64,000 nt of DNA from Stenotrophomonas sp. SY1. Lineage in GTDB: Bacteria > Pseudomonadota > Gammaproteobacteria > Xanthomonadales > Xanthomonadaceae. Shown one piece after another: positions 1-11,658 of this stretch (the stretch's first letter is position 1; the number at the start of each line of letters is the position of its first letter). The notes beneath the pieces are model-generated. The model was not told the DNA's origin and made no database searches. It saw only the letters and a program-made list of their open reading frames with translations. The stretch is taken from NCBI RefSeq assembly GCF_021202945.1, contig NZ_JAJOYR010000001.1, forward strand, positions 2,523,543 through 2,587,542, written 5' to 3'. Made by a program: the position numbers and the translations under genes.

Positions 1-697
1 CCACCGTGCCAACGGCCACGAGATCCAGCAGAACCAGCAGGTCCGGCTCGGGTTGTTCGGCAAACACGCCCTGGTCGCGCAGATGCCGGCGCAGCGCCAT
101 CAGCACGTAGAAAATCACCCCGACACCGGCCAGTGATTTGCTCGGGAACGCATCGCCGTCAACGTTCGGATCGACGATGGCATCGGCCGGCGGCAGCTTC
201 TCGCCCGGCAGATGGTGGTCGGTCACCAGCACCTGCCAACCCAACGCCTTGGCCGCGTTGACGCCGGCATGACAGGCGATGCCGTGATCCACCGTCACCA
301 GCAGGTCCGGCTTCAATGCGGCGAGTTCTTCCACCAGCGACGGTGACAGGCCGTAACCATGCACCATGCGATTGGGCACCGCATGCACCACATCGCGCGC
401 GCCCAGCAGGCGCAGGCCGCGCACGCCGACCGCGCAGGCGGTGGCGCCATCGCAATCGAAATCACCGACGATCAGGATGCGCTTATTGGAAGCAATCGCC
501 GCAGCCAGCAGCTCGACCGCTGACTGCATGCCGCCCAGCAGTTCAGGCGCGTGCAGCTGACCAAGCTTGGGCTGTGCCTGTGCGGCCGAGCCGGCCCCGC
601 GCGCGGCGTAGATACGCTGCAGCAATGGCAGGGTCTGCGCATCCCACTGCCCGGCATCGATCACCTCGCGCCGGACAATCTTCAATTGATCACTCAT
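1..697 (-). CDS. recJ: RecJ single-strand 5'-3' exonuclease, N-terminal part (runs off left edge)
   Basis: Reading leftward from the ATG at 697 gives an open frame of about 232 codons to the window edge with no stop. It contains the DHH-family motif VGDFDCDGATA (about residues 77-87) and a DHH motif in VTDHHLPG (about residue 160), which bind the catalytic Mn/Mg ions in RecJ. RecJ degrades 5'-ended single strands in RecF-pathway recombination and mismatch repair. The start ATG lies inside the end of rpfE (8-nt overlap, ATGAGTGA), so the two are translationally coupled. The recJ-rpfE-greA order is the one known from the Xanthomonas rpf region. The C-terminal DHHA1/OB part is outside the window. 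Confidence 0.95.
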   Translation of the reverse strand, partial: MSDQLKIVRREVIDAGQWDAQTLPLLQRIYAARGAGSAAQAQPKLGQLHAPELLGGMQSAVELLAAAIASNKRILIVGDFDCDGATACAVGVRGLRLLGARDVVHAVPNRMVHGYGLSPSLVEELAALKPDLLVTVDHGIACHAGVNAAKALGWQVLVTDHHLPGEKLPPADAIVDPNVDGDAFPSKSLAGVGVIFYVLMALRRHLRDQGVFAEQPEPDLLVLLDLVAVGTV

Positions 698-1613
698 CGC
701 CGAGGGTCGCCACCGGCTTCTTCCAGAAGCGCCAACGTTGGCCCCGGTCGATGCGGTAATGCGTGCCGTCCTCAAAATCCAGACGCAGCTCTTTCAGTTC
801 ACCGCGCTGGATCGCATCCAGCAGTGGCAGGATGGCATCGCGGCCGAACTGCTCAAGCGAACGCAGCTGGCGCAGGTCGACCAATGCATCCACGGTCTGC
901 TCGCCCCCCACTCGCACGCCGGCCATCTTGGCCAGGCCTTGCAGCAGGGCATCACGGCTGCGCACCTGCGCATGCGCGGTGCGTACCGACTCCGGCAACC
1001 GGCCCGCGCCCCAGAACCACAGCGAATTCACCGCGCGTTTGCCCTGCGCGATGCGCTTCTCGTTCCAGGAGTGCTGATGCAGCAGCACCTGCGCTTCGGT
1101 CATCAGGGCGCGCCATTGGCGCCCCGCCTCACCGTCAGGCAGGTGCAGGAAGAGATCATCACCCAGCGCCACGTCAGGGTCGACGAAGGTGGGCAACGGA
1201 GTGTCTTCGGGCAGACGCAGGTACCAGCGCGAAGGCGTGGGTGCATCCAGCTGGAAGCCGAAACCGGCGAACAGGGGCTGCAGCGAAGGCAGCAACACGT
1301 CCACGTCGATCTGGTCCAGGCGCAGGGTTTCGGCCGACGCCATCATCCGCGCGCCCTGCATGTCCGGAACGATGTTGGCCGGATCGGCGCGCAACCACAG
1401 CGCGCCCTCCGCATCGCCGGCATCGGCGTGGCGGCTCAACGCCGCCGCCGACCAGACATCCGGGGCGATACTGAAATGCCGGCGCAGCTGCGCCGACTCA
1501 CCCGCATCGGCGAGGCCGCGCTCGGCGCGGCCCAGCGCGGCGGCCACCTGTGCCGGCAATGCGCCAGCCGGAAAACGGCTGCGCGCAGGCAGCAGCAGCG
1601 TGGCCTTGGCCAT
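690..1613 (-). CDS. rpfE: RpfE-type phosphoglycerate mutase-like protein
   Basis: A 307-aa cytoplasmic protein without signal peptide or membrane segments. It matches what I know as the RpfE family of xanthomonads, annotated as a regulatory protein or cofactor-independent phosphoglycerate mutase-like protein. The name comes from the Xanthomonas rpf (regulation of pathogenicity factors) cluster. The start ATG at 1613 lies 2 nt after the greA stop, and the end overlaps the recJ start by 8 nt. Recognition rests on context plus family resemblance (for example the LHQHSWNEKRIAQGKRAVNSLW stretch near the middle, quoted only as a landmark at about residues 177-198). I see no obvious metal-binding catalytic motif, so enzyme activity is unproven. 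Confidence 0.8.
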   Translation of the reverse strand: MAKATLLLPARSRFPAGALPAQVAAALGRAERGLADAGESAQLRRHFSIAPDVWSAAALSRHADAGDAEGALWLRADPANIVPDMQGARMMASAETLRLDQIDVDVLLPSLQPLFAGFGFQLDAPTPSRWYLRLPEDTPLPTFVDPDVALGDDLFLHLPDGEAGRQWRALMTEAQVLLHQHSWNEKRIAQGKRAVNSLWFWGAGRLPESVRTAHAQVRSRDALLQGLAKMAGVRVGGEQTVDALVDLRQLRSLEQFGRDAILPLLDAIQRGELKELRLDFEDGTHYRIDRGQRWRFWKKPVATLGDE

Positions 1614-1615
1614 CG

Positions 1616-2088
1616 TCAGTCGAGATATTCGACGCTGACGATTTCGTACTCGCGCAGGCCGGCCGGCGCGTCGATGGCGATGCTGTCGCCTTCGTTCTTG
1701 CCGATCATTGCGCGTGCCACCGGCGAGGAAATGGCGATCAAGCCCAGCTTGATATCCGCTTCCAGGTCACCAACGATCTGGTAACGCTTCTCCTCGTCCG
1801 ATTCCACATCGGCCAACGTCACCGTGGCGCCGAACACCACCTTGCTGCCGGCGTTGAGCTTGCTGATGTCGATGATCTCGGCATGCGACAACTCGCCTTC
1901 CAGCTGCTTGATGCGGCCTTCGATGAAGCCCTGTTCCTCGCGCGCGGCGTGGTACTCGGCGTTCTCCTTCAGGTCGCCGTGCTCGCGTGCTTCGGCGATG
2001 GCAGCGATGACCTTCGGGCGCTTGTCCGACTTCAGGTGTTCCAGCTCATCGCGAAGACGCTGGGCGCCCTTCATCGTGATGGGAGCTC

Positions 2089-2092
<4 letters not shown>
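1616..2092 (-). CDS. greA: Transcription elongation factor GreA
   Basis: A 158-aa protein, the usual GreA length. GreA enters the secondary channel of RNA polymerase and stimulates transcript cleavage in backtracked complexes. The N-terminal coiled coil carries the acidic tip signature [16 protein letters not shown] (about residues 38-53), including the D and E that hold the catalytic Mg. The C-terminal FKBP-like domain ends in [12 protein letters not shown] chose the ATG at 2092 ([11 protein letters not shown]) over an upstream in-frame start at 2128. It gives the family length and overlaps the carB stop as ATGA, a typical coupling. Confidence 0.97.
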
Positions 2093-5331
<3,239 letters not shown>

Positions 5332-5385
5332 TGTCTTCTCTAAGTCAGTACAGCGTGTCTGGGGGAAGTGATCGCACGCTGTCGA

Positions 5386-5943
5386 TCAGGAAATCTGTTC
5401 CGGGTCCAACGCGACTTGGCACTCGCGCTGAAGCACCTCGGCCAACTGCTGGCCAATGTCTTCGGGCAACTGGCTGTCATCGCCAAACCCGCCAATGAAC
5501 TGTTCAAATGCAGGAGTGCCCATGAAAGCGGCAATCTTCTCCTTGCTGGCTTCACCCGGCTCGAAGCCGGCCGCGCTGTCGTCGCCACTCATCTCGGCGG
5601 CCGATGCCTGGAAAGTACGTGCCATGTCGCCGCCGGCGGGCGTGGCCAAGAAGGCCTTCCACTCATCGATCAGCGTCTGGCCATCCGCGCCAAGCTTGTC
5701 CACGACGATCTGCTGGAACTGCGTGTCCATCAGTGCTGAAGCCTGGGTGGCCGCACAGGCCTGGGCCTTGGCATCCAGCCCCTGCAGCTGCGGCACATTG
5801 CCGACCAGCGTGGTGGCTGCATCCTGGCCCAACCGGCCCATGCCCAGTTCCTGCATGATCCGGCCGACATCGGCGCGGCTGGCCGGTGCGGCATTCGCAC
5901 CAGCGGCCAGCAGCAGACCCAGCGTCAGCGCGATGCCACGCAT
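5386..5943 (-). CDS. Secreted protein of unknown function between carA and carB
   Basis: A 185-aa protein with a clear signal peptide ([18 protein letters not shown], cleavage near residue 18-20). The mature part is mostly helical and acidic, with a DUF2059-like layout (MDTQFQQIVVDKLG, FEQFIGG), but I do not recognise the family with certainty. The ATG overlaps the carA stop as ATGA, so it should be co-translated with carA, and carB begins 54 nt downstream. An exported protein inside the carbamoyl-phosphate operon is unexpected. Nothing in the sequence suggests a role in carbamoyl phosphate synthesis. It may simply have been inserted here in this lineage. Confidence 0.85.
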   Translation of the reverse strand: MRGIALTLGLLLAAGANAAPASRADVGRIMQELGMGRLGQDAATTLVGNVPQLQGLDAKAQACAATQASALMDTQFQQIVVDKLGADGQTLIDEWKAFLATPAGGDMARTFQASAAEMSGDDSAAGFEPGEASKEKIAAFMGTPAFEQFIGGFGDDSQLPEDIGQQLAEVLQRECQVALDPEQIS

Positions 5944-7070
5944 CAGGCCTTGGCCCCTTCCATCAGGGTGATGAAGCGGTCGAACAGCGGCGCCACGTCG
6001 TGCGGGCCGGGCGAGGCTTCCGGGTGGCCCTGGAAGGAGAACGCCGGTGCGTCGGTCAGCTCGATGCCCTGGATGGTCTGGTCGAACAGCGAACGGTGGG
6101 TGACGCGGACATTGGCCGGCAGCACGCTTTCGTCGATGGCGAAGCCGTGGTTCTGCGAGGTGATCATCACCCGGCCACTGTCGATGTCCTGCACCGGATG
6201 GTTGGCACCGTGGTGGCCGTGGCCCATCTTCATGGTCTTGGCGCCCGAGGCCAGGCCCAGCAGCTGGTGGCCCAGGCAGATGCCGAAGGTCGGCACCTTC
6301 TTGGCGACGAACTCCTTGATCGCGGCGATCGCGTAGTCGCACGGTTCCGGGTCACCCGGGCCGTTGGACAGGAACACGCCGTCCGGATTCATCGCCAGCA
6401 CTTCGGCGGCCGGGGTCTGCGCCGGCACCACGGTCAGCTCGCAGCCGCGTTCGGCCAGCATGCGCAGGATGTTGGTCTTCACGCCGAAGTCGTAAGCCAC
6501 AACCTTGAACTTCGGTTCGGCGCGGACAAATTCGTTGCGGTCCAGGTCCAGCTGGCCATCGGCCCAGCCGTAAGGCTTGTCGGTGGACACCACCTTGGCC
6601 AGGTCCATGCCCTTCAGGCCGGGGAACTTGCGGGCCGCTTCCAGCGCCTTTTCAACATCGATATCGCCAGCCATCAGCGCACCGTTCTGGGCGCCGCGCT
6701 CACGCAGGATGCGGGTCAGCTTGCGGGTATCGATATCGGAGATGGCGACAACACCGCGCTGGATCAGCCAATCCTGCAGCGAGACCTGGTTGCGCCAGCT
6801 GCTCGGGCGGCGCGGCACGTCACGCACGATCAGGCCGGCGGACCACACCTTGGCGGCTTCGTCGTCCTGGTCGTTCATACCGGTGTTGCCGATATGCGGG
6901 TACGTCAGGGTGATCATCTGCCGGGCGTAGGACGGATCGGTCAGCATCTCCTGATAACCGGTCATGGCGGTGTTGAACACCACCTCACCCACGGACAGGC
7001 CGGGCGCGCCTACGGATTCGCCCTCGAATACGGTGCCGTCTTCGAGCACGAGGATTGCGGCTTGGGTCAC
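5943..7070 (-). CDS. carA: Carbamoyl-phosphate synthase small chain (glutaminase)
   Basis: A 375-aa protein (E. coli 382). It hydrolyses glutamine and channels ammonia to CarB. The N-terminal domain begins [20 protein letters not shown]. The C-terminal class I amidotransferase domain shows the nucleophile elbow [13 protein letters not shown], and the catalytic His-Glu pair sits in [11 protein letters not shown] chose the GTG at 7070 because it gives the family N-terminus. An in-frame ATG at 7208 would add 46 residues of low-complexity sequence. The leader upstream holds a hairpin followed by a T run (7138-7170), a possible attenuator. The stop overlaps the next gene as ATGA. Confidence 0.96.
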   Translation of the reverse strand: MTQAAILVLEDGTVFEGESVGAPGLSVGEVVFNTAMTGYQEMLTDPSYARQMITLTYPHIGNTGMNDQDDEAAKVWSAGLIVRDVPRRPSSWRNQVSLQDWLIQRGVVAISDIDTRKLTRILRERGAQNGALMAGDIDVEKALEAARKFPGLKGMDLAKVVSTDKPYGWADGQLDLDRNEFVRAEPKFKVVAYDFGVKTNILRMLAERGCELTVVPAQTPAAEVLAMNPDGVFLSNGPGDPEPCDYAIAAIKEFVAKKVPTFGICLGHQLLGLASGAKTMKMGHGHHGANHPVQDIDSGRVMITSQNHGFAIDESVLPANVRVTHRSLFDQTIQGIELTDAPAFSFQGHPEASPGPHDVAPLFDRFITLMEGAKA

Positions 7071-7137
7071 GGGAATCTCACTTTGGCTACCGGGGGACTC
7101 CGAAGCCACGCCTGCGTCCACGGCAAAAACCGGTTGC

Positions 7138-7170
7138 AAAAAAGCGCGGACGGCGGTCTGTGACCGGTCC
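7138..7170 (-). promoter_or_regulatory. Attenuator-like hairpin in the carA leader
   Basis: On the minus strand, 7170 to 7148 can fold into a nine-pair stem (GGACCGGTC / GACCGCCGTCC, with a two-base bulge and ACA loop). GCGC and then a run of six T (7143-7138) follow. It lies between a possible -10 element (TACAAT, 7201-7196) and the carA GTG at 7070, so it would sit in the transcript leader. This shape fits transcription attenuation of a pyrimidine gene, but no anti-terminator was worked out and the promoter is only a guess. Confidence 0.4.
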
Positions 7171-7308
7171 GGCTGACGTGTTTCGGCGAGCGGGAATTGT
7201 ACTGGCATGGGGGGCGCCAGCGCCAGCGTCCCGTAAGGCTTTCCTTCAGCCCGCGATGCGGACAGGAATCAGGGGAAGGCGCCAGGCACCTCCCCCATTC
7301 AGCCGCGC

Positions 7309-8040
7309 TCAGGGGGTGACGGCCAGCCCGACCAGATCCCGCACCCGGTAACGCCCCGGAGCGCGCCCGTTCAGCTGACGTGCCACGTGCAGAGCACCGC
7401 GGGCGAAGATATCGCGATTGGAGGCGCGATGGACCAGTTCCACCCGTTCGCCCAGCCCGGTGAACTGGACGAAATGCTCACCGATGATGTCGCCGGCACG
7501 CAGGCTGGCATAGCGCGGCTCGGCCCCGCCCTGCACTGCCGATTCACCCAGGGTCAACGCGGTGCCCGAAGGCGCGTCCTTCTTGTGCACATGGTGGGCC
7601 TCGACGATGTCGCAGTCCCAACCCGGCAGCGCCGCAGCGGCGCGTTCGACCAGATCGGCCAGCACGGCCACGCCCAGGCTGAAGTTGGTGGCCCATACCA
7701 GCGCAATCCGCTCGGCCGCCGCCGACACAGCGGCCTGCTGGGCATCACTGATGCCGGTGGTACCGGAGACAAACCCGGCACCGCGCTCGGCGCAGAGCGC
7801 CAGCACCGGATCAAATCCTTCCGGCAGGCTGAAGTCGATGGCCACATCAAACGCCGGCACGCCAGCCAGCTCACTGGCGGCAAAGTGCGGTATGCCGTCG
7901 ACCACGCGCTGCGCCGGCAGTTTGCGCACGACGGCGGCCACCACCTGCAACGAAGGATCTTCCGCTGCCAGGCGCAGCAAAGCCTGGCCCATGCGGCCGG
8001 AGGCACCGTGAATCAATAAACGTGTGGGAGTGTTGTTCAT
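7309..8040 (-). CDS. dapB: 4-hydroxy-tetrahydrodipicolinate reductase
   Basis: A 243-aa cytoplasmic enzyme of lysine and diaminopimelate synthesis that reduces hydroxy-tetrahydrodipicolinate with NAD(P)H. The nucleotide-binding loop is LIHGASGRMGQALL at the N-terminus. FVSGTTGI and the active-site block VEAHHVHKKDAPSGTALTLGE (quoted in parts: HHVHKKDAPSGT) carry the catalytic His and Lys. I chose the ATG at 8040 (MNNTPTRLL). An ATG three codons earlier (8049) is also possible, and neither has a strong ribosome binding site. It lies 51 nt downstream of a small anchored-protein gene and 238 nt before carA on the same strand. Confidence 0.96.
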   Translation of the reverse strand: MNNTPTRLLIHGASGRMGQALLRLAAEDPSLQVVAAVVRKLPAQRVVDGIPHFAASELAGVPAFDVAIDFSLPEGFDPVLALCAERGAGFVSGTTGISDAQQAAVSAAAERIALVWATNFSLGVAVLADLVERAAAALPGWDCDIVEAHHVHKKDAPSGTALTLGESAVQGGAEPRYASLRAGDIIGEHFVQFTGLGERVELVHRASNRDIFARGALHVARQLNGRAPGRYRVRDLVGLAVTP

Positions 8041-8091
8041 GGGGCGCAAGCTACCGCTTCAACCTTGGCGCAGACAAGCGCCGCGTCGGGC

Positions 8092-8592
8092 TCACTGTGT
8101 GCCACCGGCATGAACCACACCCACGCTGCTGACCAACTGGGTGCGCCAGCGGCGTCGCTCGATCGTGTCCCGATTGCGGCTGACCAGGCGCATGCCGGCC
8201 ATGTCCAGGGTCGAGGTCATCTCGACCTTGGCCTGCTCGCCATCTTCAAACAGGGTGATGCGTTTGATCTGCTGTTCATAGCGGATCGGCGAATAGCCGC
8301 CCATCGCCTCGCGCAGCTGCTGCATGGCCTTGGTGGTCTGAGCCACCTCCTCGCAGTAACGCTGCTTGTCCACGTCCTGCTCGATCTGCCCGGCTTCGGT
8401 CTTGAGCACGGACGCCTGCCGATAGCCATCGGCCAACATGTCGCACAAGGCCTCGTCATCGCCTTCCAGCAGCGCCTGCTCGGCCTGAGCATAGAACGCG
8501 CGCACCTGCCTCTCATCCAATGAGTTGCCACCCCAGCAGTAGATCCCGCCTGCAACCAGCAACAGCACAAACAGCGACAAAAGAACCTTCAT
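8092..8592 (-). CDS. Small membrane-anchored or secreted protein of unknown function
   Basis: A 166-aa protein starting MKVLLSLFVLLLVAGGIYCW, which is either an uncleaved N-terminal membrane anchor or a lipobox-less signal peptide with a Cys near residue 19. The rest is soluble and rich in Glu and Gln (SLDERQVRAFYAQAEQALLEGDD). The end of the protein resembles a small NTF2-like fold with repeated charged strands (EQQIKRITLFEDGEQAKVEM), but I cannot assign a family. The start at 8592 was chosen because the hydrophobic segment begins there. The longer frame upstream has no coding character. It probably heads the dapB-car operon. Confidence 0.8.
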   Translation of the reverse strand: MKVLLSLFVLLLVAGGIYCWGGNSLDERQVRAFYAQAEQALLEGDDEALCDMLADGYRQASVLKTEAGQIEQDVDKQRYCEEVAQTTKAMQQLREAMGGYSPIRYEQQIKRITLFEDGEQAKVEMTSTLDMAGMRLVSRNRDTIERRRWRTQLVSSVGVVHAGGTQ

Positions 8593-8680
8593 CCAAGACT
8601 CCCTCCTTGCTTCCTGCAATGTCGCCGAGTGTATAGCGGCTGCTACCCTGCCCGCACCCGATGTCCCTTCCCGGTTCTGC

Positions 8681-9442
8681 ATGAAAATTTCCGACCAGCT
8701 TGTCCTCGTCACTGGCGCCAGCCGCGGCCTTGGCGCTGCACTGGCCCGCGCATTCGTGCGCGAAGGCGCCAGCGTCATCATCAATTACTGCAACAGCCAG
8801 GCTGCCGCCGAGAAGCTGGCCGCCGAATTGGGCCAGCGCGCGCTGGCCCTGCGTGCCGATATCCGTGAACGGCCCCAGGTTGACGCCATGGTCGCGGCAG
8901 CCGGCGCTCACTTCGGCAAGCCGGTCAGCAGCGTGGTCAACAACGCGCTGGTGGATTTCTCATTCAACGGCGACGCCCGCGCCAAGGCGGACAGCATCCT
9001 CTGGCAGGATTTCAGCCGCCAGTTCGAAGGCAGCGTGCGCGGTGCATTGAACACGGTGCAGGCGGCCCTGCCGGGCATGCGCACCCAGAGATTTGGTCGC
9101 GTCATCAACATCGGCACCAACCTGTTCCAGAACCCGGTCGTGCCTTACCACGACTACACCGCCGCCAAGGCCGCACTGCTCTCGCTGACCCGCACCCTGG
9201 CCGGCGACCTTGGGCCGGACGGCATCACCGTCAACATGCTCTCCGGCGGCCTGCTGCGCACCACCGATGCCAGTGCCGCGACGCCCGAAGCGGTGTTCGA
9301 CTACATCGCCGCCAATACGCCATTGCGCGAAGTCACCACGCCCGAGCAATTCGCCGATGCGGCGCTGTTCTTCGCCTCACCCTGGTCGCGCGCGGTGACC
9401 GGACAGAACCTGGTTGTCGATGGCGGCCTGGTCCGCGACTGA
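8681..9442 (+). CDS. SDR family oxidoreductase (FabG-like) with atypical active site
   Basis: A 253-aa Rossmann-fold short-chain dehydrogenase. The cofactor loop VTGASRGLGAALAR (about residues 10-23) and the Tyr-Lys pair in YTAAK are present, and the C-terminus VTGQNLVVDGGLV is typical of 3-oxoacyl-ACP reductases. Two family positions differ. The residue 13 before the catalytic Tyr is Thr (NIGTNLFQ) instead of Ser, and the usual NNAG is NNAL. It is a single gene, divergent from the dapB run and convergent with feo genes, with a terminator hairpin after the stop. Substrate unknown. Confidence 0.9.
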   Translation: MKISDQLVLVTGASRGLGAALARAFVREGASVIINYCNSQAAAEKLAAELGQRALALRADIRERPQVDAMVAAAGAHFGKPVSSVVNNALVDFSFNGDARAKADSILWQDFSRQFEGSVRGALNTVQAALPGMRTQRFGRVINIGTNLFQNPVVPYHDYTAAKAALLSLTRTLAGDLGPDGITVNMLSGGLLRTTDASAATPEAVFDYIAANTPLREVTTPEQFADAALFFASPWSRAVTGQNLVVDGGLVRD

Positions 9443-9478
9443 CGCAGCGACCGACGCACTTGCCCGGCACCAACAAAA

Positions 9479-9508
9479 ACCCCGCGCTCAAATGGGCGCG
9501 GGGTTCTT
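9479..9508. terminator. Bidirectional intrinsic terminator between SDR and feo genes
   Basis: A perfect 9-bp stem, ACCCCGCGC (9479-9487) with GCGCGGGGT (9496-9504), and an 8-nt loop. TCTT follows on the plus strand, and the A run before the stem gives TTTTTG on the minus strand. It sits between two converging genes. Confidence 0.8.
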
Positions 9509-9514
9509 GGATAG

Positions 9515-9547
9515 AACAGGAACGCCGGCAATGCCGGCGCTCTTGTT
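9515..9547 (-). terminator. Long hairpin directly after the feo operon
   Basis: A 15-bp stem with two mismatches and an AAT loop (core CGCCGGC-AAT-GCCGGCG) begins next to the stop codon of the small Cys-rich feo gene. It lacks its own T run, so it may act together with the neighbouring hairpin or protect the mRNA 3' end. Confidence 0.5.
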
Positions 9548-9802
9548 TCAATGTTGCTTGGGCGGGGTGGGCCCGCAGCTGCTGCAGCCGCCGCAGGCAC
9601 CTGCGTCACCCGACGGCGGCGGCGCCAGCTTCCGCCCCCACGCCTGCATCCGTGGCGAGCGCTGCGGCTTCACCAGCCACAGCGCCAGCGCGCCGCGCAC
9701 GCGGCGCACAAAACCGGGGAACTGCTTCTTCAGCACCACCCATGCACTGACCAGCACGGCCAACGCGATCAGCAGATATTGAAGCAGCAGGCCCTTGTCC
9801 AT
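9548..9802 (-). CDS. FeoB-associated small Cys-rich membrane protein
   Basis: An 84-aa protein with one N-terminal membrane helix (LLLQYLLIALAVLVSAWVV), a basic stretch (FVRRVRGALALWLVKP) and a C-terminal cysteine cluster ACGGCSSCGPTPP. It occupies the FeoC position of the operon and looks like the DUF6587 / FeoB-associated Cys-rich protein type, not the winged-helix FeoC of enterobacteria. The ATG at 9802 overlaps the feoB stop as ATGA. The Cys cluster could bind iron or an Fe-S cluster on the cytoplasmic side, which is inference. Confidence 0.85.
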   Translation of the reverse strand: MDKGLLLQYLLIALAVLVSAWVVLKKQFPGFVRRVRGALALWLVKPQRSPRMQAWGRKLAPPPSGDAGACGGCSSCGPTPPKQH

Positions 9803-11658
9803 CAGCCCGCCCCCAGCGCCACAGCCACCTGATAGGTGACCAGCGCAGCAAGATAGGCCGCCGCGAACAGGTACACGGTGGCAAAGGCCATCTGCTTCCA
9901 CGAGTTGGTCTCGCGCTTGATGGTGGCCAGCGTCGAGATGCACATCGGCGCGTAGATGAACCACACCATCAGCGACAGTCCCGTGGCCAGCGTCCAGCCA
10001 TCACTGATCACCGGGGTCAGCGCCTGGATGGCCGCATCATCGTCCGCAGCCGAAAGCGCGTAGATGGTCGCCAGCGAGGACACCGCCACTTCGCGTGCGC
10101 CCATGCCGGGAATCAGCGCAATGCAGATCTGCCAGTTGAACCCCAGCGGCGCGAAGATCACCGCCATCGCATGACCGATCTGGCCAGCGAAGCTGTAATC
10201 GATGGCCGGCATGGTTGCGTTCTCCGGTGCCCCCGGGAACGAGAGCAGGAACCACAGCAGGATGGTCAGCGCCAGGATGATGCCGCCCACGCGCTTGAGG
10301 AAGATCATGCCGCGCTCGTACAGGCCCACGGCCAGATCACGCGGGTGCGGCATGCGGTAGGACGGCAGTTCCAGCATCAACGGATGCTCGCTCTTGTCAC
10401 GACGGAACTTCTTCATCGTCCACGACATGATCAGCGCACTGGCGATGCCCGCCACATACAGGCCGAACAGCACCAGTCCCTGCTGGTTGAACATGCCCCA
10501 CACGGTCTTCTCAGGAATGAACGCGCCGATCAGCAGCGCGTATACCGGCAGGCGTGCCGAACATGTCATCAGCGGCGCCACCAGGATGGTGGCCAGCCGA
10601 TCACGCGGGTCCTGGATCGAACGGGTGGACATGATGCCCGGCACCGCGCAGGCGAAGCTGGACAGCAGCGGGATGAACGAACGCCCCGACAAACCCGCCG
10701 CCGCCATCATGCGATCGAGCAGGAACGCAGCGCGCGGCAGGTAGCCGGACTCTTCCAGCGCGAGGATGAAGAAGAACAGGATCAGGATCTGCGGCAGGAA
10801 CACGATCACGCCGCCGACGCCGGCAATGATGCCGTCCACCAGCAGACTGCTCAGCGGACCTTCCGGCAACGCGGTGCCGACGGTTGTACCCAGCCAGCCG
10901 AACAGCGCTTCAATGCCATCCATCAACGGTGTGGCCCAGGCATACACCGCCTGGAAAATCAGGAACATCACCACCGCCAGCGTCAACAGGCCGAACACCG
11001 GATGCAGCAGCCAGCGGTCCAGCGTGTCGTCGATCTTGCCGGTGCGGGCCGGCATCTGTACGGCGGCGGCCAGGATTTCGCGGACCTGCGCGTGATGGTC
11101 CTCACCTGCAACGGGCGCAGGCACCGGCAGTGATGCCAGGTGCGGCACCAGCGCGTCGATCCGCTCGACCAGCGCCTTGGCACCATTGCGCTGCACGGCA
11201 ACGGTTTCCACCACCGGCACGCCCAGCGCCTGCTCAAGCGCGGGCACATCGATCTCGATGCCACGACGACGCGCGGCATCGACCATGTTCAGGGCCACGA
11301 TCATCGGCTTGCCCAGCTCGCGCACTTCCAGCGCGAAACGCAGGTGCAGCCGCAGATTGGTGGCGTCGATCACGCACACCAGCGCATCAGGCGCGGGCTC
11401 GCCCGGGTAGAAACCCCGGCACAGGTCGCGGGTGATGGCCTCATCCAGGCTGGCCGGCTGCAGGCTGTAGGCACCCGGCAGATCCAGCACCGCGTACTCG
11501 CGTCCGGACGGGGCACGCATGCGGCCCTCCTTTCGCTCCACGGTCACGCCGGTGTAGTTGGCCACCTTCTGGCGACTGCCGGTCAGCTGGTTGAACAACG
11601 CGGTCTTGCCGCTGTTGGGATTGCCGACCAACGCCAGACGTGCGATCGATTCACTCAT
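9802..11658 (-). CDS. feoB: Ferrous iron transporter FeoB
   Basis: A 618-aa inner-membrane iron(II) transporter, shorter than the E. coli protein (773). The N-terminal G domain shows G1 VGNPNSGKT (residues 11-19), G3 DLPGAYSL and G4 NMVD. Two Gate domains follow, with many membrane helices and the conserved SFACAVPGIMSTR and GMGAREVAVSSLATIYAL segments. The start overlaps the feoA stop as ATGA and the end overlaps the small Cys-rich gene. The shortening appears to be in the G-domain to membrane linker and the C-terminus. Confidence 0.97.
   Translation of the reverse strand: MSESIARLALVGNPNSGKTALFNQLTGSRQKVANYTGVTVERKEGRMRAPSGREYAVLDLPGAYSLQPASLDEAITRDLCRGFYPGEPAPDALVCVIDATNLRLHLRFALEVRELGKPMIVALNMVDAARRRGIEIDVPALEQALGVPVVETVAVQRNGAKALVERIDALVPHLASLPVPAPVAGEDHHAQVREILAAAVQMPARTGKIDDTLDRWLLHPVFGLLTLAVVMFLIFQAVYAWATPLMDGIEALFGWLGTTVGTALPEGPLSSLLVDGIIAGVGGVIVFLPQILILFFFILALEESGYLPRAAFLLDRMMAAAGLSGRSFIPLLSSFACAVPGIMSTRSIQDPRDRLATILVAPLMTCSARLPVYALLIGAFIPEKTVWGMFNQQGLVLFGLYVAGIASALIMSWTMKKFRRDKSEHPLMLELPSYRMPHPRDLAVGLYERGMIFLKRVGGIILALTILLWFLLSFPGAPENATMPAIDYSFAGQIGHAMAVIFAPLGFNWQICIALIPGMGAREVAVSSLATIYALSAADDDAAIQALTPVISDGWTLATGLSLMVWFIYAPMCISTLATIKRETNSWKQMAFATVYLFAAAYLAALVTYQVAVALGAG

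Noticed and set aside
7071..7208. A 46-residue N-terminal extension of CarA from an ATG at 7208
   Set aside because: The extension has no family counterpart and would include the attenuator-like hairpin and T run. The GTG at 7070 gives the normal N-terminus.
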